Notes under the pieces: model-generated
What the model was told of the DNA's origin: nothing
The model's database searches: none
What the model saw: only the letters and a program-made list of their open reading frames with translations
Position numbers and translations under genes: made by a program
In this document: one piece after another, positions 1-10,817 of the stretch
Numbering within the stretch: position 1 is the stretch's first letter
How the letters are laid out: each line of letters begins with the position of its first letter
NCBI GenBank assembly: GCA_965153455.1
Contig: OZ234498.1
Coordinates: 18,414,001 to 18,478,000, forward strand
Direction of reading: 5' to 3'
Length of the DNA: 64,000 bases
Source: Sphagnum compactum
Lineage: Eukaryota; Bryophyta; Sphagnopsida; Sphagnales

Positions 1-1039
1 TTTATTTGGCTTAACTTTTATATATATATAGGGTTACAAATTTCAATAAAATTAGGTATTCAAGCTTTCCTTTCATTAAGAAAAAATAAATTAGATTAGT
101 TATATTAATTGAAATCAAGCCATCATTGTCGTAAGATTAGGTGTCCCGATTTTCTTTTCAACCTTTTTTTGTCCCAATGCAATTATAATATCGTATTGAG
201 TTGCATTTAAATAAGATTGGATAGTCGGTTTGTTTTGTTTTGGTTACTTTTGAGTGCAAATACATTGACCTACATTTGAATGAGATTATTTAATGAACTT
301 GTTATTTACAATAACTTATTTTTCTCTTTTCTAAGTCTATTAATGGGTTTGCTTTGTAAGTTTTTATTTCATAATACTTGATTAAAAAAAATTCCCCTTC
401 ATTTTCTCTTTCTTTGGTTTACTTGCATCTTCATTAGGTTGCCATTTTGCTACATCAAAAAATAAAAGTTTCAATCGACTTATGAATTATGGTTTGGATT
501 TTATTGGTTAGATATTGACATGCTTATCAAAACTCAACACAACCAAATGAACTTTAAAATATTATTAACAATTATTTGATGAAACTTCCTTTAAAAAAAA
601 TCATAACAATTTACAATTCTCATATTGGTCACATATGGACAAATGCCCCCACTCAACAATGTATGTTGAGAATTGTTGAAACTTATTGTCTCGACCACAA
701 GCCAATATATTTGCATTCAAACTCATAAATTATATTTCACAATACCATAGGTAAATTTGAAAAGAAAACAACCTTTCCTTTAAGCGATTGTGGTGAATGA
801 CAAGTCAAACTAACCAAGCAAGTTGAACTTGTAATGATCAACAAAACCTACCCTATGAAGACAATTGCAACAACATTCATACAATGCTAAAGCAAAGACA
901 TTACATGGTGAGTTCCTTGTTCATACTTGATACCTAGCTATGAAGCTGTAGTTCTCATTGTCACCATATTGTCCAACAATAGATACTTGTAAAAGCATAT
1001 GATGGCTTTTTAGGGTTTTGGCTCATCTCCTTGCACGAC
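1..1039. other. AT-rich intergenic DNA, no gene seen
   Basis: No reading frame, splice pattern or recognisable repeat unit stands out. The sequence is strongly AT-rich with short homopolymer runs. Confidence 0.6.
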
Positions 1040-1210
1040 TTGCTTCTTGCTATTCACGATGGGTTTAGGTTTTAAGTTACTTGATTTCTCCTCTTAGGGC
1101 TCCCCATTGTGCATTTTGAGCTTTTGGGTGTCTTTTGTTTGGACTTAGATCCTTTTTGCTTTTCTTCTTTTGGTCTCATGTTCCCTTGTTGGGTATTTTT
1201 TCTTTTTGAA
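1040..1210 (-). repeat. Dispersed repeat family C, inverted copy
   Basis: Read on the minus strand, this segment matches the direct copies near 39480-39672 and 40455-40632. Shared landmarks are a stretch reading GTCCAAACAAAAGA, then CACAATGGGGA, then CCTAAACCCATC, in the same order and with similar spacing. The three copies are clearly diverged, so the family is old. No coding potential is visible. It may be part of a larger transposon whose ends I cannot define. Confidence 0.65.
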
Positions 1211-3480
1211 AAAAAAAAATGAAAAAAAAATGATGTAAGGTATCATTTAAAATGGAACGATTTCAGATTGCACAAGAATCCATAATGGGGATTGATTTCA
1301 TTTCACAATTGTTGATGCCCTATTTAGGCAAACCATGTCATCAGGCATGCCATGTGCCTCATCAACTAGGTATCTCACTCAAATCCTAAGGCAAAGAGTT
1401 GATGATACTCAAGGGTTTGAGAAACTCAGCTGATGTGGCATTCCTTGATTGGTTTGAGCAGGGCAGCTATGTCCCATGGTCTTGTTGTTCTTATCAACCT
1501 CCTAAAACTAGGCAGATCATCAGTAGGCAATTCAATAGGTAAGTAGAAAATTAGAAATGATGTAAGTTGTAACATGTCACACTATCAAATTTTATTAATG
1601 AATTGGCCTGCCTATCCTTAGAGGGAGTAGAAGTACAAAACTAAAAGGATGTATGTCAAACTTGACTTAGTACAATCAGATGTCCAAGACTAGAGATTAA
1701 ATAATGAAGATTATAAGTTCTACCTCAACTACTAAACAATGGTATTTATTTATTTATTTCTCATATTTGTGATGTTGAAATTTTGGTGAAATTTGCCCCC
1801 CAAAATAGTAAAGTTGGTCAAAATTACACTAGAAAAATTAAAAAATTCCAAAATTTCCCAAATTTTTTTGTCAAAAAAAGTGAAAATTCACTAAAAAAAA
1901 AAACCACTACTACCAATCGTTTGCAATAAGTCAATGTGAGGTGGGCCTAAGATTGGGGGGAATCTAGAAAATAGAAAAAAAAATCCCTAACCTCCATTGT
2001 GTAGGGCAATATATTTTTAAAGGATTTTGTGATGTACACAAAGTGGCAATCATCCAGAAAAACATTTAGCCAAATTTGGCTATTACTATATATGAAATTC
2101 CAAATTTAAAAAAAAAACAGAATCCCTCTATATTCTTGGCTACTACTAGAACTTATAATACAAATCTGGTGATTTGAAAAAAAAGTCTTCCAAGTCTGGA
2201 AAATTTGTGCCATCTTTTCCATGAAAAATTCCTTTGAAAAGGTCAAAATCATTTGTTTAGGTCCAAATTTGGCAAATTTTCAAAATTTATGTAGCCAATA
2301 AAAAAAACACTGTTAGGTACCTTATTCACTGTGCTAAGGCTGAACCGGTCCATTTACCTAGGCTGCCTTGCTAAGGGCCTCTTTCTCTTAGGCAACTATG
2401 GTCACAGATTCTGCCCCCAACAGTTGCTTTCCATTACATGTGTTCCATCTAGTTGTAGCAAATCTCGTTTTAACAAGCCATCTACTTAGCCCTGGTGCTC
2501 ATGTGCATCAACTAGATAGATGGCCTCATCCAGCCTGCATTGAGTGAAGGAACAACTACACTAATACTACTACACATACTAAAAACCAAAAACCTCAAAT
2601 TTATTTGGGTTGCTTCTAAATGATTTAAATTGACGGTCCCTGGATTCAATTAGGGTCTTTGAGTCCAAATTACACATTTCCTTAGTTAAATAGAGCCTCT
2701 AAGCGGCCCCACTTGACTCAATATTACTTAGTCTTGGAGCTCCTGTGCCTCAACAAGGTAAGTAGCTTGTTGCAACCTGACCCAACACTGTTACAAAATG
2801 TGGATGCAATAAACGAAGATTAATGAATTCATTGCATCCCCACCAGATCCTGTTGAAATGGATGAATTCAATCAAAATCCAGTGAAATCGCTTTTGTAAT
2901 AGTGCAAGCTCAAGATGACTAATAGCTAGTCCAGAGTTCAGAGTTCAGGCAAGGTAAAAGATTTATTATGGGCTTTTAGAGCAGGTTCACAAGTGAGCGG
3001 CAAGCAATCCATGCTTTACAAAAAATGCACATGTACAGTCTTGTTTCTGTTTAATCTTTGGGAAATACCTACTACATTACTGAAATTTGAAGGCAGAAAA
3101 TATGGAAAACCATGTCAAAATGTTTGCTTATGTAACCTAACTTAATGTTAGGTACTATAATATGTCACCCACCCTTGTCTTCTTCTTTGATGCTGATTTT
3201 CATGTGGGTCCTCCCCTCCATTTCAAGAGTCAAGACTATTGTTTTGTGCAATTGTGGAGTGTAGTAGGAAATGGGAAACTTTTCCAACCACATAGATTTG
3301 TATAAGCTCTGATATGACACAAATGTCTATTCCTGCCTGCTCATGCTGCAAAGCGTATCAATCAGGACTGGGTCAGGACTGGGTCAAATGCTCTCTGTAT
3401 ATAGAAAGCCACTATTTTAGCTCTTAGAACCTATCCGCTTTCATTCATTGAGGAGAGACATTATGCAGCATTTTGTACCC
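1211..3480. other. AT-rich repeat debris, no gene seen
   Basis: The part at about 1780-2330 resembles 20780-21045 and 5180-5400: all contain phrases such as AGCCAAATTTGGCTA, and an end reading CAGTGTTTTT in one orientation or the other. This could be remnants of a hAT-like or other DNA element. I could not pair two ends or find a target duplication. No coding exon is supported. Confidence 0.4.
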
Positions 3481-4018
3481 ACTTTTATCTACAGAGTTAA
3501 CATCCATATGAAGAAAGAGTTGGTAGATCTTAGATGGTAATAAAGGCTTACAGCAGCTCCATCCATACTTGGCATTTGGCCCTGCAACAATATTTCTCCC
3601 ACCCAAGATTCCCTATGTACTGGTTTCAAGCCTCACCCATTAACATAAACTTGTGACATACCTTTATCTACTTAGTTAACATCCATATGAAAGAGAGAGT
3701 TGGTAGATCTGAGATGATAATAAAGGTTTACAGCAGCACCATCCATACTTGGCATTTGGCCCTGCAACAATATTTCTCCCATCCAAGATTCCCTATGTAC
3801 TGATTCCAAGCCTCACCCATGAACATAAACTTGTGACACACCTTTATCTACAGAGTTAACATCAATATGAAAGAGAGAGTTGGTAGATCTGAGATGATAA
3901 TAAAGGTTTACAGCAGCTCCATCCATACTCAGCATTTGGCCCTGCAACAATATTTCTCCCATCCAAGATTACCTATGTACTGATTCCAAGCCCCACCCAT
4001 TAACATAAACTTGTGACA
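3481..4018. repeat. Tandem repeat, three copies of a 180-bp unit
   Basis: Units start at about 3481, 3661 and 3841 with TTTATCTAC, followed by AGTTAACATC. Each ends near AACATAAACTTGTGACA. The period is constant at 180 bp and the copies differ at only a few positions, so the array is relatively recent. It carries no long reading frame. The unit length is in the range of plant satellite monomers, but three copies do not make a satellite block. Confidence 0.9.
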
Positions 4019-4910
4019 GTAAAAACTAAGAACCTACTAATAACCAATCCATATCTCTGGCCAATCATGAACATGTGTTAGACTGTGTTGTGGCTTTTGC
4101 CACCCTCAGCATCCTGAACATAAATGCTAATCCATCGCCATTTTAGGGAGCTTGTTGGGTGAATTTTTACCGATCTTCATACAAAAGAATATGCTATGCA
4201 ATGTGTTGGTAGAGGTGCTCTTAGAGTTTGATGCTCTCTCTCTCTCTCTCAAGAGGGCATGACATAATAATTATTGTGATTGCAAATTATGAGTATTGTA
4301 ATTTGTTATGGCAATCATACATGTTATATACAAGTCGTAATGATGTTGAACAATTGTGACACCCACATACGGATGAGTATTGCATGGAACATGCATGCTA
4401 GAGATCTAGCCTCATGCTCATCTCCATATTGGAAGCCTTTTGTGTCCTTTTTGAGTTGGTGAAGTTAGGAGCCATGCACATGAGCTTGTTCGAGTGCATC
4501 AACATGGTTGTCACATGCAAGCTAAAATTGTCACATGCAAGGAATGGGTCCTAGTGCTAGAAAATGATAGCAACTTGAATGACCAAATGCTCCGATTTGT
4601 CATAAATTTGAGATCCAAGCTTGTACGTGTTCAATTCACAAATGGGTATAAAGTTTATATATGATCCATAGCTTTGATTGTCTTGTAAACATTTCAAGGG
4701 ACCAAAGACAAATTCTTTGTAAGGACTTAAAGACATTGATTTGTAAGTCATGAACTTTGACATGCCTATGTTGGAGGATTTTTACGAGATTTGTATGTCT
4801 AATTATGATTTTTCATCCGTTGCTCCAATTGCTAACCAAGATTTGGATAAATTGGTGATATGATACAACATATCAGGTAAATGATGGTTTAGCAAGTATC
4901 CATGATGTTT
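4019..4910. other. Intergenic DNA, no gene seen
   Basis: It contains a short CT microsatellite near 4233-4250. Small reading frames here and on the opposite strand have no recognisable protein features or plausible splice partners. Confidence 0.5.
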
Positions 4911-5010
4911 GTTGGCCTTGCCTACCATGGCAAGGATATTGTGTTTTAGATTCATTATAGAGTATAGTAGCTTAAGGGATTTGAGCCCCTAGGTAATAGA
5001 TCTCTTTTTA
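4911..5010 (-). mobile_element. Repeat family B, terminal fragment (inverted)
   Basis: On the minus strand this matches the end of the elements at 18954-19032, 14764-15478 and 34666-35428. It has the phrase ACACAATATCC followed by a hairpin of the type CCTTGCC...GGCAAGG. Only the terminal ~100 bp can be recognised; the adjoining body is lost or too diverged. Confidence 0.6.
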
Positions 5011-5560
5011 GATGAGGATTTTCGAAAGATGATATGTTGGCTTGTGTTAAAAAAGAAGGGTTTGTCACATAAGTGAGGACTAAGTGTGATTCATCAAAAA
5101 AGCTCATCTTAAGTTAGTTAGTTGTGACCTTCAGAAAGGACATTCAATTAATTACATAAGTGGGGGAGTTGAGACTTGAGACCAGTGTTTTTCTTTTTGC
5201 AAATTTGTGCTGTTCCTCAAGTGGCAATCATTCAAAAGAATATTTAGCCAAATTTTGGCGATATTCAAAATAAGAAAGTAGAAAAAGTCTTGCACACCCA
5301 TCCATTTCATATGGTAGGCAGTTGTGGCAATTTTTGACAATTTTTTTTTAAAATTTCATTTTTGGTCCCTTTTTTTCCTTTTTGAAAAAAAAAAACAGGG
5401 AATTTGTGACAGAATGTTCCTTAAGAACTTATTTTGTTTCGCAAGATGGCGAAAATTCCTTACCAGAAATAAAATAAAATCATTGGTTGAGAATAGTGTA
5501 GTTTTTTAATTAAAAAATTATTATTATTATTATTTCATTTTTCTAATGTATCATCATTGA
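5011..5560. other. Upstream region of the secreted-protein gene
   Basis: AT-rich DNA with poly-A and ATT tracts and a diverged copy of the AGCCAAATTT repeat near 5240. No gene is visible. Confidence 0.4.
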
Positions 5561-5565
5561 GGATC

Positions 5566-5574
5566 ATATAAAAA
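5566..5574 (+). promoter_or_regulatory. Possible TATA box
   Basis: ATATAAAAA lies about 275 bp upstream of the proposed start codon at 5845, with a less AT-rich leader starting about 5650. Position and sequence fit a plant TATA box, but such strings are common in this AT-rich DNA. Confidence 0.3.
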
Positions 5575-5844
5575 ATTATTTATCCCTTCATTTTCTGGAA
5601 ATAAAAAATCGCCCAAATTGCGTGAATTCGCCAAAAAACAAAAAAAAACACTCACTGCTTCACACACTCTAAAAGCCATTTCCACAATTTGTGTGAAGTA
5701 TTTGTCATAGTGCGAAGCTCTAGACTCTCTTGGGACGCTTCTCTCAACGTTCGTTCGTCGTTCGTCGTTCTTCTTGTTTTCTGGAGTTTGGTGGAGTTTT
5801 TGCAATTTTTCTCTTCAACTCTTGTGCAACGCTTCCGCAACAGA

Positions 5845-7934
5845 ATGAGAATGCACGCCCGGGATGTCATGGGGATTTTGCTGTTATTGCTGGTGGCCAT
5901 TGGTACGTTCTCTCTCTCTCTCTCTCTCTCTCGTTTGGTCACACATCTCTCAAGTTTTTGTGTTCTCTGGTGTTTTGTATCTGGTTACGGAGTTTTGAAT
6001 TTTGTGCGGAGGAGAAGTAATTTCGGCGTTCTCGTCATTGGCTCTACATGATGATCTTGGAGAATCAAAAGCGTGTTCGTGCTTGAAACTTGAAAGCTTA
6101 TCAGGATGGCAACCTATAAGGCTGGTTTGTTTGTTTGTGTTTTTTTTTTTCCCTTGGTGGATGATGGATGTCATGCCATTGATGATGAGTTGTTTAAAAA
6201 TCCGATCTGTCTTCAGAGAGCTTTGGTTACGTATCTATTATCCATGTGCTGCTGTTGGTGTGTTCGATCTGGATTTGGATTATGTATCCATTGCTCTGCT
6301 GTTTTCTGTGCTCGCTTTGGATTTGTTTGTGACACAGACAAGCTGTGTGTATATGTATATGTATGTGTATTATTTTGGTGCTAAGAATGACAGAAAGGGC
6401 ATTTTGAAGCTCTGATGGATTTGGATCTATATTGCTGATGAGTGTGAAAACAAGAAATGTGAGGAAGAATTGATCACTTCTTTTTAAGAGCCATCCAGAC
6501 CAGTTCTTTGAAGTTTCTAAAGTGTTGTAGCATGCATGAACAGGCCATAATCCCCAAGACAAATGTTTCAATTTTCTTTCTCAGAATCTTATCATCTGGC
6601 CAGTCAGACAGACAGATTCAAATGCAGGACACTGTGGCACTTGCAGCATACAGTCATTTGTTTCCAGAGAACAATTTTCCATGAACTTCCAATTTCACCA
6701 GCTTAAGATAGTGCTTAGATGCATGAGAGATTTTGGCTCTGATGTTCAACTAGAACCTGATGATGGTTTGGCTATGTGCAGAAGTTAGCAGGAAATTTAT
6801 GTTCATTCAAGGGATGAGTGAAACACAAGCAGCTGTACAGGTGCTACCACTTGAGACCTTTTTCCCTTCAGATTCTAGATACAGTCAAACTTCTTGGGTC
6901 CAAGTCCTCAGCAAGGAGCTGCACAAGTAGCTCAATCATGACCAACATTTACACAGGATGTTTACTAAACCAGGCAGTCTGCAGAGCTTTCCGCCATGGC
7001 AATTTTAAGCACCATGATATAGTCCCCAGTAATGTTTCAATGTTTTAGAGACATCCATGTTGGACTCTACAACACTGAACAATGTTTTCCTGAAAACCTT
7101 ACCTTCTCATTTGATTGATGTGAAGAGCTACTCACAAAATCGATGTGAAATCTAATTGGTAATTTGTCTTATGACTCTGGCTGAGTTTGCAGTTGTCATC
7201 TCTAACAGACAACTACATATGTCCCAGTCTCTCTTTCCTCAGAACTTGCAAAGTATTGGGTTGTTGTTATGTAGCTGGAGAAAGTTTTCTTATCTGTTCA
7301 TCAACCACATTTGAGTGCAGGTAACAGCAGAAGACATACATGCCCACCAATTTGTGCAGCACATGCGAATATCACCTACAGATCCTAGAAATCAAAATCC
7401 AATCTGTAAGTTCCTTATCAATTCACCTGTTCCTGCACAGCTGAATTCCTTCTTTTCATGCCCACCAGGTCCTTCGCTTAAAGATTTAGTGAATCACACT
7501 GCTGTCAGAGAATATGTAAGCAATGCTAGGATCCAAAAAGGTGAGTACCTCTAATAGAAGCAACTTCTCTCAAAACTACTTCCTTTAATGGGTGCTTTCT
7601 CTGAGGCCTGGGCTGGGCATGTTAGGAAAATGGATCATGAAGCAATTGTAGGTTTCACCAGAGCTCTCAGAGATGCTCCTATGTGTACTTCCTCTATTGT
7701 GTATATGCACTTAAGTTGTAGCAGTGGGATGTTGTAAGTAAGCAAGTGGGTGGGTGATGGTTGCTATGTGCAGTATGTGAGTCCCCCGGTGAAAAGTGCC
7801 TCCCGGGTGAGGAAGTTCGATGTTTAACAGGATCACATGTTGGGTGTCATTGTGATCACATTCGATTGTGTTTCCCTCGTGCATCCCATTGTACAGTCTA
7901 CAACAGCACACATTCTCTGTCATGTGGATTTTGA
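5845..7934 (+). CDS. Secreted cysteine-rich protein, multi-exon, unrecognised family
   Basis: I do not recognise this family. Exon 1 (5845-5902) encodes MRMHARD followed by a hydrophobic run ILLLLLVA, a typical signal peptide, and ends at a good donor (GTACGT) in phase 1. The 3' part is well supported: exons 7193-7252, 7321-7405, 7469-7540 and 7774-7934 join in compatible phases (0, 0, 1, 1) and end in TGA at 7932. The last exon encodes about 52 residues with eight cysteines, including GCHCDH and ending SCGF. A middle exon at about 6604/6616/6628 to 6743 reads HCGTCSIQSF and LRCMRDFGSD. It can join exon 1 in phase 1 and the 7193 exon in phase 0, but its donor (GTTCAA) is poor, and another exon near 6875-7030 is possible. 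The product would be about 160-175 residues, exported, and probably disulfide-bonded. The 63-nt intron 7406-7468 keeps frame if retained. The signal peptide and the last exons are fairly sure; the middle is not. Confidence 0.6.
5909..5931. repeat. CT microsatellite in intron 1
   Basis: A run of about eleven CT units starts just after the exon 1 donor of the cysteine-rich gene. It forms a pyrimidine-rich tract in the intron. Confidence 0.9.
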
Positions 7935-10755
7935 ATATGCTCGATCATCCAGTACTGGTTTCATCTCTTACCTGTCAAAGGCTTAGTAGTTCAGTCTGGC
8001 TATTTTAGGCTGTGTGATGATGTGGGGATGGCATGCTCAAGGGGCATATTATCGAGCTTCATAGATAAAAGTAGTTGTGTACAAGTGCAACATAAATTTT
8101 TCAGGTGCAGATGGTCAGTTGGGACACTCTACAGGGCATTAGCCATTGTACTGAGCTGATAACATCTATTGCAGCATTGAGCTGACTTAGAATGTAAACA
8201 GGGCTTGAGGAATCACATCTTATGCTCAGTGCTGGCAATGACATATAACATACTGTTTCATTTCCTGGATTTTTATGTTCACAATTGATCCAGAAGTGGT
8301 TTTTTTCCAACCAGATGCCCACCAGTTTTGGACCCACCATCCCCTTCTTCAGGCATAAGTGGAAATGTTCTCGTATTCATTTTGCTGCTTGCTGGCTGGC
8401 TCTCATGCATTCTGATATGAAGAATCTACTAATCAAAATAGGAAGGAATATAGTCCAATGTTTGTTGAATGATTTCTCTCTCAAACTCTCTTGGTGTTCA
8501 GTGATTGGATTAAAAACAAATACACTAAGTAACATATCAAATATCGTACCATGTCCCATGCAAATGCTTTTACCATATGCCACCATCCAAAGTGCCATGA
8601 GCTCAACAATGTTGCAAGTTACTCTCATGTTATGTTTGAGGATGCCATATGCATGAATACAAACAATTAACTTGTAAAATGTAATGAACAGCCACAATAC
8701 ATAGATTGGATGTGTGTGGAAGTATACATCATAAACTAATAGTAATTTCAATCGATCCATATAAACGACATGCGTCATTTCCTATCGAAGGACATAAAAA
8801 CCCTTGATTAGATCCCCACCTATTTTACATGCTTCATCTTACTCATGTGAAACCCAACAAATGACAAACCTTAATTAATTAGTCTAAAGTAGTTCAGCCA
8901 AAATAGGTTGCTACAATGTGGTACAAAGGTCATGTGTGTTCAACTCAATTAGGTCAAGACTTGGATTAGGAGCTTAATAAGGGGTTTATGAAGGTGAAAA
9001 GTGAAAGCATGTTTGTTTTCCACCACCAAAAGAAAATTTATGTGTATGATTAAGCAATACAAGATTGTTCCATGCATGACTTGTACAAGTTGTGAAGTGT
9101 CAATCGATATCAAAAGTTGATAAAGTTTAATTTAAATTTGTGTTGGGAGGAGTTTGGAGAACGTGGAGATAGCTTTTGTGTCACCATCTTGTAAGATAAA
9201 CCAAAATGTAGTGTTCAAAAATTCAATGTAGCTTGTATCTTAACACAAGAACCTTCAAATTCCCATCATTTAAAGATTGGATGTAGTCAATTGAACAAAC
9301 GAACCCAATGATCAAATAGCTTCCCTAAAGATTAATGGCAAATTTAAATGTTCGCTGAAATTTTAATTTGCGATTAAGGCTATATGATCGTAGACTTAGC
9401 AGTCTCATTTTTATCAAGACAAGAAAATGTCAAGTAAAAAATGAACTATCAAAGTGCAAACACAATAGAGGAAGAGGATTACTTTTGGGAAGGCAATCCT
9501 TCCTTCAATCCATAATCAATAAAAACTCAAGAGATGTTAGTTATTGTAAAATTCAAAATGAAGAAATTATGGGAGAGGGCGTAGAAGGTAACTACTTTCC
9601 AATCCTTTGAAAGTATCTACTCCAAACAAAAATACATCACATCTATTAGTCGGTTTCATTATAAATATTGCCTTCCACCAACTACTTGCAAATTACTCTT
9701 ACTATTATGTTGTAATTACATTTTAGCAAACTATTAGTTTTTAATTAAAAAGTTCTAAAGGGAGGAAAAAAAAACTAAACTAATATAAAAGCTACAATAT
9801 GTTACGTCAAACTCAAATGAACTATTATCATTCTAAAAGGGAAGTGAAGACAAAGAAAAAACACACACACACACAATTCCATAACCTTCACACATTCACT
9901 TGTATTGTTCTTCCTTTCAACATAGAATCTCTTGTCCACTCATTCATAATCTCCTCATACTAGAATGAGAGGAAGCCTCCTCTTAATCCCTCTCTTCCAT
10001 AAATCACATAAGTTTTACATTTCACCTAGAAAATTAAATCTTTATCATAATATTTTCACAAATCCTTCCTAGTTGATTGGTAAACAAATACCAATCACCT
10101 GTTCCCATGGGCTAACTAACCTAATGGCTTCTCCTTTTAAATAAATTAAAAGATGGTAAATTTTCTATCACTAATAATTACTTAGTTATTAGGAGGCCCA
10201 TAGGACTAGCTAATCTAACAAAAAAAATTATTTTTAACAAAGGCTTGTGGTATATGTCATTCACTATAATATATATATACTTGATTTGCCGTCTTTGGTT
10301 CAATTTGGTAAAAGACATAGTCAAAAGAGCCACCCAAGTGAGGGGACATTCTTTTTAAAAAATTGTATGTTTGAAAGATCACAAGGAAATCGTAATAATT
10401 TGGATTGTCATGAAATTTTTTGAATTATTTTTCATTAATTGCAAAGTTACATGCTCAAAGCTTGACACAAATCAAAATTGTTTTGCATGTTCAAAGCATT
10501 CAAACCTCGAAAGTGCACAATTTTAATTTTTTTCAAACATCTTTATTTTTATCAAATGCGCACCATTCTTTTTAAAAATTGAAGAGGATTTTTAAATTGA
10601 TGATTAGAAGAGCAAAAAGACTTGAATTGATGGTTTTTTTTAATAACCAATTTTAGCACATTTGGTTCAAACATGTTTTTGACCCTAAAAATTATGGATT
10701 TCGAAAATGTGGCCTTAACAAAAATTGTACATATTTATGTGATAAAGGGCATGAA
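7935..10755. other. 3' flank and intergenic DNA, no further gene seen
   Basis: The first few hundred bases probably include the 3' untranslated region of the cysteine-rich gene, but no clear polyadenylation signal is evident. Reading frames at 8285-8778 on both strands lack recognisable motifs. The rest is AT-rich, with a short CA run near 9862-9875. Confidence 0.5.
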
Positions 10756-10758
10756 TGC

Positions 10759-10815
<57 letters not shown>
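10759..10815. repeat. TA microsatellite
   Basis: An almost perfect run of about 28 TA units, self-complementary and likely to be length-polymorphic. Confidence 0.97.

Positions 10816-10817
<2 letters not shown>

Noticed and set aside
5554-6571. Overlapping frames of 60-137 codons on both strands around the first exon and intron 1 of the cysteine-rich gene
   Set aside because: They run through the CT microsatellite and T-rich intron sequence and show no domain. Only the signal-peptide exon at 5845 is followed by a good donor.
6818-7048. A 76-codon frame with a strong acceptor upstream (near 6874)
   Set aside because: It could be an extra exon of the cysteine-rich gene, but no donor gives a phase that fits the exon at 7193, so it was left out of the model.
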